Made by a program: the position numbers and the translations under genes. From assembly GCA_034189225.1 (NCBI GenBank), contig JAXHVL010000176.1, positions 1 to 30,047 of the forward strand: DNA of 30,047 bases, written 5' to 3'. The notes under the pieces were generated by a model. It had not been told where the DNA came from. It saw only the letters and a program-made list of their open reading frames with translations, and did not search any database. This DNA is from JAXHTY01 sp034189225. Its GTDB lineage: Bacteria > Desulfobacterota > Desulfobacteria > Desulfobacterales > Desulfosudaceae. Below, piece by piece: positions 1 to 7,260 of this stretch (positions are counted from its first letter, which is position 1; every line of letters begins with the position of its first letter).

Positions 1-3
1 AAA

Positions 4-109
4 GTAAAAAGTTCAAGTTCGAGGCGCGCAAATCTCGAGGAATGGAGCGTACTTAGTTGTACGTGACATGACGAGAGATGCAGCGCAACAAAGAAATTGG
101 ACTTTTTAC
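4..109. repeat. Palindromic intergenic element (~106 bp)
   Basis: The two ends are imperfect inverted repeats: the 17-nt arm at 4-20 matches the reverse complement of 93-109 at 15 of 17 positions. Inner parts also pair (GCGC at 25-28 with the GCGC near 83, a CTCG/CGAG pair, and CGTAC with GTACG near the centre), so the whole unit can fold into one long hairpin. No coding potential is seen. It may be a MITE or REP-like unit. The window starts three bases before it, so any target duplication cannot be judged. Confidence 0.55.
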
Positions 110-314
110 GAAGCCGTCAAATTTTAATGGCTTCGCATAATCCAGCCCCGCAAGCCAATATTCTTGCAGAAAGCAACGCTCACCAAGGCTTCGAAATCGA
201 AATCCCTAACGACATAAGATCATAACGCATTAATCGCAATTTCGATACCCATTTAGACCCCGGATCGAATCCCCTGAAAGGCTAATACAGTAATCTGCCG
301 GAATCTTGAATCAG

Positions 315-378
315 CCCCTCGTAGGTTTGGTTGAGCGCAGCAAAACCCAACATTCAAATTAGTATCATGTCCCCGGAA
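315..378. repeat. Direct repeat copy 1, flanking the toxin-antitoxin region
   Basis: This stretch, starting CCCCTCGTAGG and ending in GTCCCCGGAA, recurs almost identically at 2069-2133 in the same orientation (a few substitutions and a 1-nt indel). It contains an inverted repeat of the type GGGTT...AACCC and ends in the GTCCCCGGAA motif also found around the RAYT gene near 5.75 and 6.5 kb. The rest of 1-447 shows no gene. Confidence 0.8.
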
Positions 379-447
379 ATCTCCCCGGAAATACGGAAAT
401 ACACGAGGAATGAGCGGTTTGGTGCACTGCGTGGTTGTGTGAGCTAT

Positions 448-858
448 TTATAATAGTGTTGTTTTGAATGCCTTTTTACCTTTTATTCGGTAAATGGAAA
501 AGTCCCGGTCTATTGTTGCAATTGTATTTATACCCATTTTTTCGGCCAGCAAGACAAGGCATGAGTCTGCAAAATCCATTGGTAGGTCACTGTACTTTTC
601 AGTTAATTTTTTAATTCTTTGAAAGTCTGTGTTGATGATATTTGCGATCTCAACCCCACCTCTGTAAATCCATTCGATAAAATCTAATTGAGCATTTCGG
701 TTAAAATCAAGCAAATGCAGGGTTTCTGTTATTGATGCGATGGTGGTAATTAGTAAAAACTCGTTGGATTTGATAAATTCTAAAGTTTTTTCATGATATT
801 TATCGGATGAGTCAAACAGTGCGATTAAGGGGCCACTATCAATAAGAATTTTATTCAT
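448..858 (-). CDS. PIN-domain toxin (VapC-like ribonuclease)
   Basis: This 136-residue protein is a probable PIN-fold ribonuclease toxin. The acidic residues expected for the metal site are present: D7 in an ILIDSGPL start, E45, D95/D98 in MDFADSCL, and D117/D119 in the TIDRDF motif. The length is normal for VapC-type toxins. Its ATG overlaps the stop codon of the upstream RHH gene by four bases (ATGA), so the two are translationally coupled as one antitoxin-toxin operon. PIN toxins typically cut tRNA or rRNA when the antitoxin is lost; the target here is unknown. The gene looks intact and, like its neighbours, is A+T-rich. Confidence 0.85.
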   Translation of the reverse strand: MNKILIDSGPLIALFDSSDKYHEKTLEFIKSNEFLLITTIASITETLHLLDFNRNAQLDFIEWIYRGGVEIANIINTDFQRIKKLTEKYSDLPMDFADSCLVLLAEKMGINTIATIDRDFSIYRIKGKKAFKTTLL

Positions 859-1097
859 TTTCTTTTTGCCCGAATTTTATCTTTTAGAAATTCTTTTCTG
901 TTTGAAGACAAATCGTTTCGACCGCTGGAGTATTTGCCGAACAATTCTTGGCCTAATTCCCACGCGTTTTGTTTCCTGAGTTTCTCAATATAATCAACAA
1001 GGCTTTTGCGGATAAGTTCAGATTTTGACAAGCCAAGATATTTTGCTGTGTGACTAACTTGTTGCTCAAGTTTTGGATCAAGTCTTAAAGTAATCAT
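855..1097 (-). CDS. Ribbon-helix-helix antitoxin (CopG/VapB-like)
   Basis: An 80-residue protein beginning MITLRLDPKLEQQV, which is the beta strand and first helix of a ribbon-helix-helix DNA-binding domain, followed by YLGLSKSELIRKSLVDYI as the second helix region. The charged C-terminal tail would bind the PIN toxin. I place the start at 1097 because GGAGGTGC lies just upstream; a longer reading frame to 1130 has no such site and would cover the promoter. The stop overlaps the toxin start. Antitoxins of this type usually repress their own operon together with the toxin, which fits the repeat-containing promoter just upstream. Confidence 0.83.
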   Translation of the reverse strand: MITLRLDPKLEQQVSHTAKYLGLSKSELIRKSLVDYIEKLRKQNAWELGQELFGKYSSGRNDLSSNRKEFLKDKIRAKRK

Positions 1098-1109
1098 AAA
1101 AGCACCTCC

Positions 1110-1147
1110 GTAATACACAATGTAATACAATTGATGTAAGATGTCAA
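1110..1147 (-). promoter_or_regulatory. Promoter and operator of the RHH/PIN module
   Basis: On the minus strand a perfect -35 TTGACA (1147-1142) is followed after 17 nt by TACATT (1124-1119), a 4-of-6 match to the -10 consensus. Two direct GTATTAC repeats (minus strand; 1110-1116 and 1122-1128) spaced 12 bp apart overlap the -10 region. That is a typical arrangement for an RHH autorepressor operator. The assignment is by pattern only. Confidence 0.55.
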
Positions 1148-1210
1148 TACCTTTATTTACACAACGCTGCTAATCAGCGCGCGGCTTTTGCGTCGGCTGA
1201 ATTAGCTTCG

Positions 1211-1507
1211 CTATGACTTAATTTCATCTATTGGCAATATCTGTTTCCCATGTCGAATAGTAAGTATGGATATTTGTTTTGTTCCGATGTGATAAATGAT
1301 CCGATAATTTCCGTAAATTAATTCCCTGAATTGACGTTCATTAATTTCAGGAACGATCCGTCCTGTTTCAGGATTAGCTTTGAGCTGGTCAACCTTTGTA
1401 AACACTGTATTAATCCAGTTGTCTGCTGCCAAAGGCTTATCTTGTGAAATGTAATCAACTATTTCTGACGCTCTTTCAACAGCAAGGGGAGACCATACTA
1501 TTTTCAT
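1211..1507 (-). CDS. ParE/RelE-family toxin
   Basis: A 98-residue protein of the ParE/RelE plasmid-stabilisation fold. It has the typical start KIVWSPLAVERASEIVDYI, the central PETGRIVPE segment and the C-terminal REL.YGNYRIIYHI and ILTIRHGKQ strands. ParE members poison gyrase and RelE members cut mRNA on the ribosome; the sequence alone does not separate the two, although RHGKQIL at the C-terminus is more ParE-like. It overlaps the upstream Phd-type antitoxin by 4 bp, forming an antitoxin-first operon. The gene appears complete. Confidence 0.83.
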   Translation of the reverse strand: MKIVWSPLAVERASEIVDYISQDKPLAADNWINTVFTKVDQLKANPETGRIVPEINERQFRELIYGNYRIIYHIGTKQISILTIRHGKQILPIDEIKS

Positions 1508-1785
1508 TTGGGAACTCTCTTCAATAATTTGGCTTTTGCCTTTTGGTGGGAAATTCCTTCTCCCCTTGCCAGTTGGTTGAGAGAGGTTTGGATGTCTGAA
1601 AGAAGATCAATTTTTTCTTGCATAGCTTCAAATTCATTTGCACCCAAAAGTACAGCTACGCCTTTGCCATGCTGCGTAATTATAACCGGGCGCTTGGTGT
1701 CATGGACTTGTTTGATGTAAGAAGCCATGGCATTTCTGACTTCCGACATTGATCTGATATCTTGATCGATTTTAAGCTTTTGCAT
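1504..1785 (-). CDS. Phd/YefM-family antitoxin
   Basis: A 93-residue Phd/YefM antitoxin. The N-terminal DNA-binding part contains SMSEVRNAMASYIKQV, then RPVIITQHGKGVAVLLGANEFEAM, the family signature. The C-terminal helix with QTSLNQLARGEGISH is the toxin-binding tail. ATG at 1785 is preceded by AGGGGTG. It should neutralise the ParE/RelE protein encoded immediately downstream and repress the operon by binding upstream sites. It is not paired with the adjacent PIN module, which has its own antitoxin and promoter. Confidence 0.83.
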   Translation of the reverse strand: MQKLKIDQDIRSMSEVRNAMASYIKQVHDTKRPVIITQHGKGVAVLLGANEFEAMQEKIDLLSDIQTSLNQLARGEGISHQKAKAKLLKRVPK

Positions 1786-1808
1786 TTTGCACCCCTTTTG
1801 TATTTATT

Positions 1809-1840
1809 TTGTACATAATAGCATGCAATTTTAGGTACAA
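1809..1840 (-). promoter_or_regulatory. Promoter/operator region of the Phd-ParE module
   Basis: TTGTAC (1809-1814) and GTACAA (1835-1840) form an inverted pair upstream of the antitoxin start. On the minus strand TTGATT, 18 nt, then TATTAT gives a plausible -35/-10 pair in the same place. The overlap of inverted half-sites and promoter fits autorepression by Phd-type antitoxins. Pattern-based only. Confidence 0.45.
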
Positions 1841-1903
1841 TCAAATGTTTTTTTAAGAGGCATAACGTCTCTGCTTTGGGGCGCGCGGATTTATGCGCGT
1901 CCC

Positions 1904-1935
1904 TAACCCGCATATTTCATGAAACATGCGGGTTA
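1904..1935. repeat. Hairpin in toxin-antitoxin upstream region
   Basis: TAACCCGCAT at 1904-1913 pairs perfectly with ATGCGGGTTA at 1926-1935 around a 12-nt loop. No T-run follows, so it is not a clear terminator. The 1786-2202 gap otherwise holds only the promoter above and repeat sequence. Confidence 0.6.
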
Positions 1936-2068
1936 AACGTATTTACCCACAACCATACCCATATTTACCCATAAATCAGGACCATTCTTTTCCCATGAAT
2001 AAATCCGGACAAGGCAAATTTCAGAGATCGCAATCCCGCCCATCCCCTCACCCCTGTGCCCCTCGAAG

Positions 2069-2133
2069 CCCCTCGTAGGTTGGGTTGAGCGCAGCGAAAC
2101 CCAACATTCAAAATACGTATCATGTCCCCGGAA
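2069..2133. repeat. Direct repeat copy 2 with REP-like tail
   Basis: Second copy of the 315-378 repeat, same orientation. The sequence just after it (to about 2190) is a run of degenerate CCGGAATTCC / CCGGAATCC / CACGGAA units, the same kind of motif that borders the RAYT gene. Together the two copies bracket both toxin-antitoxin operons. Confidence 0.75.
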
Positions 2134-2202
2134 TTCGTCCGGAATTCCCCACGGAATCTACCGGAATCCCCGAATGTCCACGGAACCCCATAGTTAACTG
2201 TA

Positions 2203-5200
2203 TTAGTCGTAAATTAAAAGATTTACAAGTGAATCAAACACCTTACCTCGTTTATGACTATTCATACCTGATAAGGGCTTGTCCGGAGGATTGATTGTCT
2301 GAAATTGTTCTAATTTTGATTTAGAAAAAACAGCTTTGCATGGATTTAAAATTACCGACAAAATAGTTGTCCCATCTTTTTCTGCGGCTTTGAGAAGTGG
2401 TGGTATTTCATTGTTGACTATGAAATCAGAGGCTAAAAAATTAGAGCTTACGAGTAAAATTGCAATGTTTGTTGTAGCCAAAGCTGTTTGAATTTCCTCC
2501 CTCCATTTCATCCCCGGTTTTATTCTTGTGTCATCCCAGTAATCTATTAATCCTTCATCTTCTAATGGTTTTAAGTAGGGGTGAAGCTTCTCTAAGAAAT
2601 TGTTATCTAAATGACTGTAGCTGATAAAGATTTTTTTGGGCTCATTTAATGTTTTCATATTAGTTTTTTTATTTTTTGTCTCTGTGGCATCATCAATAAG
2701 TGTTAAAATATTTACCATTACGTATGGTTTTTTTTGGCATTGTATTGTTTTTTGACCATTACCGATAAAATCTTTTAAAACGCTCATTTGATAAAAATGA
2801 GGGGAAGAACTATTTTTACATGTCTCGCAATTACATGGAATTAATTTGTCTGGGTTCAACCTTTCAAATTGCTCGTTAATTTTATCAATTTCCCAAGCTA
2901 CAATTGCCATAAACTCCTTTCTATCTCGACCATTAACTCTAATTTTGATTTCACGATCATGATAGTACTCAATCACTTCAGCCCGAGCCCCTTCATTTTT
3001 TAAAACGACACCGCTTCTCCATGCTATATTATTATCAATCACATTATGCATGTTAACAATAAACCGGGTAAATAGCCCTTTGGGCATAAAGTTATAAGCA
3101 TATCGCAGTACCAAGTTATTTTCTGTATTCCAGTCATATGTCGGTCGTCTTTTTGATAATAATTGCGGAGTAACATAGACATTGTCGTTAGTGGGAATTT
3201 GATAACATAATTTGAAGTTGATCATCAACTGTAAAAGTTCATCAGGCATAGCTGCATAAGCTACTTCATCCCATATTTCCGTAAGTTGGTCATAGTTAAA
3301 TTGTCCTAAATTTTTGATAATTTTTTCATTGTCTAAAACCTTATATATGCCTTTAGTCACCCATTCAGGGTTTATTATAATGGTCTTCCTTAAAAGAGGA
3401 TCTTTGCGAAAATGTAAGCATATTCCTAGGTCATGCATATAGCTAAGCAATTGAAACTTATCATTTTTTTCCTTTATTCCATGTTGGTCGCATATTTTTA
3501 TATACTCGTCTATATTAATATAATTACGTTGTGAAGATATATCTTCTATTGATCTACGGACGTTTATCCAAGCTGTTGGCAAGATGCTTCCAATATGTGG
3601 TAGATTACTAATATAGTGTTTTACTTTCAATAATATTTCATTTAGACCTTTATTGGTTTCTAAATTGGTTGTAAATGTTTCTTTCAAAACAACAAATCGA
3701 CCCCTTAGAGCGCATTCGTCAATTTCAAGGTATCGATCCTCTTTTTCATTTTTGATTATAATAAGAGGGCTTTTCCCGCCCAATAGTTCAATGGTATTGA
3801 GCCAATAGTAAAAATCGGTGTCTTGTCTTCGTGCATCAGCGACTAGTGCATAAAGAGAGCGTTGGGTTAAAAAAAATTGGTGAGTCGCGTGGTAGATTTC
3901 TTGGCCTCCAAAATCCCAAATATTAACCCGGAATTCTCCTTTGTCATCAGAAGTCAAGTTTTGAGGCACTTCTGAGAGCGGGAATTCCCAGCGGAGAATA
4001 TCTATCCCTTCTGTTGAAGGCTCTCGTTTTCTAAGCTTATAATTCGAATCAATTAATTTTTTTGAAAAAGTTGTCTTGCCAGCGCCCGCTTCCCCTACAA
4101 TAAGGAGTTTAGCTTCACATAAAAGGGCTTTGCCCAATTTCGCAGTTTGTCTAAAATAATTTTTGACGTCGGTTGTTCCTCTCCGCAGAATTTCTATTGG
4201 TGGCTGTTCAATAGGGTTGCCCTCAAAAACAAGATATTGCAATTTTTCTAGCTTCCATATGTCTGAAGGTAGGGCGGTAAGGTGATTAGAACGAATATCC
4301 AGTACGATTAAATTTTTTAATTGGCAAATTTCTGGAGGTAATTCAGTTAATTGATTAGCACCAAGATAAAGTTCAGTTAAATTTTCTAGTTGGCCAATTT
4401 CTGGAGGTAGCTTGGTTAATTGGTTTGAACTCAGGTCTAGTATTTTTAATTCTGATAACTTACCAATCTCTTGTGGTAATAAATCCAATTCGTTGTTATT
4501 TATGTCAATAATTGTAAGTTGGCTCAAAAAACTGATATCAGGGGGTAGTTTAATCAACCGATTGTTATCAGCATATAGCCCCTTTAATGCACTTAATTTA
4601 TATATCTCTGACGGCAAATTATTAAGTTGATTATTACTGAAATTGATCACTACAATGTTTTTCAGATGAGAAAATTTTTCAAATGACTCAATATGGCTAT
4701 GTCTTAAGCAAATCACTTTTAAATTTTTCAATTGATAAATAATAGGGGGAAGTGCTTTCATGCAGAGCCCAGTGATTCTCAGAGAAACCAGGCGGTTTAA
4801 CTCTGACTCCTTTAATGCAAGTATATTTGCTTCGCTTTTAATATTAAGAAAAAGTGGGGCGATTGAATTACCATAGCGTTCTATTGGAGTGGGATGGAAG
4901 AAATTATAAGTATATATAGAAATATTTAAACTTAAGTGAATTCTAATTCTGGCTAGGACCTCGAGTGGATGGAACGGCTTGGTAATATAGTCAACAGCTC
5001 CCAGCTCAAATCCTGTAAACATGGATTCCAATTCGCTCATGCCGGAGATTAATATGACCGGAATTGAGGCGGTGACTGGATTGCTTTTTAACTGCTTGGT
5101 CACTTCAAACCCGTCTTCATCAGGCATATTTACATCAAGCAGGATCAGATCGGGTAGTTCGCTTTCAGCAAGCTTCCGTGCCATAAGTCCATCCTTGGCC

Positions 5201-5706
5201 ATGAAAGTTTTATAGCCGTTATCGTCAAGCGCCGTGGCAAGAAGTTTGCGGTCTAATATATTATCATCAACAACAATTATAGAGTACTTATGATCTTGAG
5301 AATTACCCAGAAATGGCGGCAACCTTTTTGAAACAGAAAGAAGCAAGTGATTTCTAATTCTGGCTAGGACCTCGAGTGGGTGGAACGGCTTGGTAATATA
5401 GTCAACAGCTCCCAGCTCAAATCCTGTCAACATGGATTCCAATTCGCTCATGCCGGAGATTAATATGACCGGAATTGAAGCGGTGACTGGATTGCTTTTT
5501 AACTGCTTGATCACCTCAAACCCGTCTTCATCCGGCATCTTTACATCAAGCAGGATCAGATCGGGCTTTTCTGTTACGGCAAATTGCCGCGCAGTAGGCC
5601 CATCCGTGGCCATCAGTGTTCGGTATCCATGGTTGTCCAAGGTCGTGGTCAACAGCTTCAGATTCAAAAGATTATCATCAACAACAAGTACTAAGCTTTT
5701 CACCAC
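2203..5706 (-). CDS. Receiver-receiver-LRR-Roc-COR-TIR protein (Roco GTPase with TIR effector)
   Basis: An 1167-residue multidomain protein. Residues 1-120 and about 138-258 are two CheY-like receivers with phospho-acceptors D54 and D191 (LILLDV.MPDEDG) and switch lysines K106 and K243. About 300-500 are leucine-rich repeats (NQLTKLPPEIGQL type). A Roc GTPase follows with P-loop GEAGAGKTT starting at G538 and DFGGQE at D598. Next comes a COR-like region and a segment with CNCETC. The C-terminus from about 1023 is a TIR domain (KKIFISYSH) with candidate catalytic Glu E1100. TIR domains in bacterial immunity often cleave NAD+ or make signalling nucleotides; LRR-Roco modules sense and switch. 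Hence I infer a phosphorylation-tuned defence or stress-death protein; this is not proven. The start is GTG at 5706 after a G-rich run. No kinase is adjacent. The gene is A+T-rich and lies between toxin-antitoxin modules and a RAYT, suggesting acquisition. Confidence 0.85.
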   Translation of the reverse strand: MVKSLVLVVDDNLLNLKLLTTTLDNHGYRTLMATDGPTARQFAVTEKPDLILLDVKMPDEDGFEVIKQLKSNPVTASIPVILISGMSELESMLTGFELGAVDYITKPFHPLEVLARIRNHLLLSVSKRLPPFLGNSQDHKYSIIVVDDNILDRKLLATALDDNGYKTFMAKDGLMARKLAESELPDLILLDVNMPDEDGFEVTKQLKSNPVTASIPVILISGMSELESMFTGFELGAVDYITKPFHPLEVLARIRIHLSLNISIYTYNFFHPTPIERYGNSIAPLFLNIKSEANILALKESELNRLVSLRITGLCMKALPPIIYQLKNLKVICLRHSHIESFEKFSHLKNIVVINFSNNQLNNLPSEIYKLSALKGLYADNNRLIKLPPDISFLSQLTIIDINNNELDLLPQEIGKLSELKILDLSSNQLTKLPPEIGQLENLTELYLGANQLTELPPEICQLKNLIVLDIRSNHLTALPSDIWKLEKLQYLVFEGNPIEQPPIEILRRGTTDVKNYFRQTAKLGKALLCEAKLLIVGEAGAGKTTFSKKLIDSNYKLRKREPSTEGIDILRWEFPLSEVPQNLTSDDKGEFRVNIWDFGGQEIYHATHQFFLTQRSLYALVADARRQDTDFYYWLNTIELLGGKSPLIIIKNEKEDRYLEIDECALRGRFVVLKETFTTNLETNKGLNEILLKVKHYISNLPHIGSILPTAWINVRRSIEDISSQRNYINIDEYIKICDQHGIKEKNDKFQLLSYMHDLGICLHFRKDPLLRKTIIINPEWVTKGIYKVLDNEKIIKNLGQFNYDQLTEIWDEVAYAAMPDELLQLMINFKLCYQIPTNDNVYVTPQLLSKRRPTYDWNTENNLVLRYAYNFMPKGLFTRFIVNMHNVIDNNIAWRSGVVLKNEGARAEVIEYYHDREIKIRVNGRDRKEFMAIVAWEIDKINEQFERLNPDKLIPCNCETCKNSSSPHFYQMSVLKDFIGNGQKTIQCQKKPYVMVNILTLIDDATETKNKKTNMKTLNEPKKIFISYSHLDNNFLEKLHPYLKPLEDEGLIDYWDDTRIKPGMKWREEIQTALATTNIAILLVSSNFLASDFIVNNEIPPLLKAAEKDGTTILSVILNPCKAVFSKSKLEQFQTINPPDKPLSGMNSHKRGKVFDSLVNLLIYD
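4934..5154 (-). repeat. Intragenic direct repeat, copy in receiver 2
   Basis: This 221-bp stretch matches 5345-5565 with an exact offset of 411 bp (137 codons) and only about 8 mismatches by eye (about 96% identity). It covers the second half of the receiver domain, from the phospho-acceptor region to the last helix. Confidence 0.9.
5345..5565 (-). repeat. Intragenic direct repeat, copy in receiver 1
   Basis: Partner of 4934-5154. Outside this block the two receivers diverge strongly (compare VLVVDDNLLNLKLLTTTLD with IIVVDDNILDRKLLATALD), so only part of the domain has been homogenised. Confidence 0.9.
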
Positions 5707-5772
5707 ATGCCCCCCCTTTTTTGTTGATTGTTAGTTGAATTCCGGGGACATCTTCCTTAATCCCGCGGTAAT

Positions 5773-6516
5773 CCGGGGACAGTATATCCATTTATTTCTC
5801 TTTTCGTTTTCTTCCCGGTTTTTGCGGTTTCAGCTTTATGCCCAGTTTATGTTCCAATTCCGCCACAAAGACCGAGCTTCCCAGCGGTCTACCGGTTCGT
5901 GAATGTTTGCGGATATCTTCCAGTTCTTCATTGGAAAATGCCCCTGACAGAAATTGCTGCCAGTCACCACTTATGATCGAAAGCACGGGTTCCACATTCA
6001 CAAGCTTATCGTTTTTCCCCACCATATGGGCCAAGGCACTGCTCCAGGGCCACTTGTCCGGAGACGTTGCCAGTTTTGCCCGAACCGGATTGTTTTCGAT
6101 ATACCGCACACAGGCAAGCAGGTATCGCTCATCCATTACAAATGAAGAAAACCGCTCCTGCCACAAATGACCGCACCACCCTTCACGGAAATTGATACGC
6201 CGGGTATAACGACGATGCGCCTCTCCGATGGCAAGCCTGAGGTTCTCAGCTTTTTCAGGCACGGCAATCAGATGGATATGGTTGGGCATTAAACAATACG
6301 CCCATATGGCCACATCATACGCCCCGCACCACTCCGCCATCAGGTCGATATATGCCAGATAATCATCATCGGAAAAAAAGGTCGGTTGACGCCTGTTCCC
6401 GCGTTGCGTGATATGATGCGGCATTCCTTCTGCCACCACTCTTGCCATTCTTGCCATGAAGACAAAATACCCCCGCCCGTTTTATATGTCAAGAAAAATA
6501 GATATACTGTCCCCGG
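5773..6516 (-). mobile_element. RAYT unit bounded by 16-bp inverted repeats
   Basis: GATATACTGTCCCCGG at 6501-6516 is the exact reverse complement of 5773-5788, and the two copies enclose the RAYT gene tightly. Both continue into CCGGAATTCC/CCCGCGG-like sequence, and another inverted GTCCCCGGAATT copy lies at 5738-5751. Such REP-like sequences at RAYT borders are known for this protein family. The gene stub at 6529-6588 suggests the unit landed in another gene. Confidence 0.65.
5792..6457 (-). CDS. REP-associated tyrosine transposase (RAYT, Y1_Tnp / TnpA-REP)
   Basis: A 221-residue HUH-type single-strand transposase of the Y1 family. It starts MARMARVVAEGMPHHITQRGNR, which is characteristic of RAYTs, and carries the HUH metal-binding pair H60-I-H62 in YCLMPNHIHLI. 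The probable nucleophile is Y119 in VRYIENNPVRA. The C-terminus is highly basic (KPQKPGRKRKEK). RAYTs bind and nick REP palindromes and are thought to spread them. The 16-bp inverted repeats on both sides are the obvious candidate substrates. ATG at 6457 is used; a second ATG at 6448 (residue 4) is also possible because neither has a strong ribosome-binding site. The gene looks complete and possibly active. Confidence 0.88.
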   Translation of the reverse strand: MARMARVVAEGMPHHITQRGNRRQPTFFSDDDYLAYIDLMAEWCGAYDVAIWAYCLMPNHIHLIAVPEKAENLRLAIGEAHRRYTRRINFREGWCGHLWQERFSSFVMDERYLLACVRYIENNPVRAKLATSPDKWPWSSALAHMVGKNDKLVNVEPVLSIISGDWQQFLSGAFSNEELEDIRKHSRTGRPLGSSVFVAELEHKLGIKLKPQKPGRKRKEK

Positions 6517-6528
6517 AATTCCCACGGA

Positions 6529-6588
6529 ATTCATGGCGATCAGCGCCAGAAAATTCAACGCGATGCGGGTGTAGAGACTGGTGATCAT
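6529..6588 (-). pseudogene. 5' stub of a gene truncated at the RAYT unit
   Basis: On the minus strand an ATG at 6588 preceded by AGGAAG begins MITSLYTRIALNFLALIAMN, a plausible start of a membrane or exported protein. After about 20 codons the frame runs into the RAYT-associated repeat (from 6532 leftward) and becomes meaningless. It is probably the beginning of a gene whose remainder was lost or displaced. The original function cannot be told. Confidence 0.3.
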
Positions 6589-7047
6589 AAGCGCTTCCTG
6601 TTTTTTATTCAGTCAATAAAACCTGGTCCTCTGGGGACGGTTTTTTATTTCGCCAGCCCATCGCTCAGGATCACTGGCGCGAAGAATGAGCGTCCAGTGC
6701 ATCCGTTTGTTGGGATTTTCTTTCTTCGGAATCGAAATCGCTATCGGGATCGGAATCGACGCTGCAGGCTGCTTGATCCTCCCCGAACTTGGTCGCCTCT
6801 TCCGCCGAGACGGCTGAGCATCGCGGCCATCCGGTCGAGTCCATCCTTTCGTTCACGGCTTTCCATCTTGTCCAGCGCCATATCGCTTCGATACCGATAG
6901 CGATCCCGATTTCGATTTGGATTATCCCATCTGCACATGGATCCATATATAACAAACGGGAGCGGCGGAAATATGTCTGAAAATGTAAAAAATGTAACGA
7001 GGCCCGTAAAATTTCCCCGGAATAAGGAACGGGGGCTGTTTTTATGT

Positions 7048-7065
7048 GGAAGCCTGAAGGCTTCC
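7048..7065. repeat. Short perfect hairpin
   Basis: GGAAGCC-TGAA-GGCTTCC, a perfect 7-bp stem with TGAA loop inside TGTGGAAGCC...GGCTTCCGCTACA. It is probably a dispersed REP-like unit. There is no T-run, so it is not a terminator. Confidence 0.5.
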
Positions 7066-7194
7066 GCTACACAGGCCGCGACATTTACCAGAATACGGGG
7101 CAATTGTTATTTCCCCCGGTTCCCGCAGACGGAGACGGGAATAATAGATGTCTGTGTTTGTCTGTGTGTGCCTGTGGCCGGTTGTAAACATCCG

Positions 7195-7223
7195 GCCCCA
7201 GAGGAGCCGGCTTTGGTTACCCC
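7195..7223 (+). repeat. CCAGAGG-CCGGCTTTGGTT repeat, copy 1
   Basis: One of three plus-oriented copies of a ~28-bp sequence (others 13174-13202 and 26957-26983) containing CCGGCTTTGGTT and ending in TACCC. This copy lies beyond the truncated end of the response regulator gene. Confidence 0.7.
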
Positions 7224-7260
7224 TATAAGGGGGTTGTTTACAGGCTTCGTACGTGAACGT

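Larger units (their letters stand above)
6589..7260. other. Repeat-rich gap without a supportable gene
   Basis: About 670 bp with only short, unconvincing reading frames. It holds GATCGGAATCG / CGATAGCGATCCCG-type simple inverted repeats near 6728-6760 and 6886-6920, a hairpin at 7048-7065, and a copy of the CCAGAGG...CCGGCTTTGGTT repeat at 7195-7223. A reverse-strand CCCCAGAGGACC copy is at about 6628-6642. The 3' end of the response regulator gene appears to have been replaced by this block. Confidence 0.6.

Noticed and set aside
6671..7103. Small overlapping frames in the repeat gap
   Set aside because: They overlap each other on both strands, include the GATCGG simple repeats and show no ribosome-binding site or family motif.
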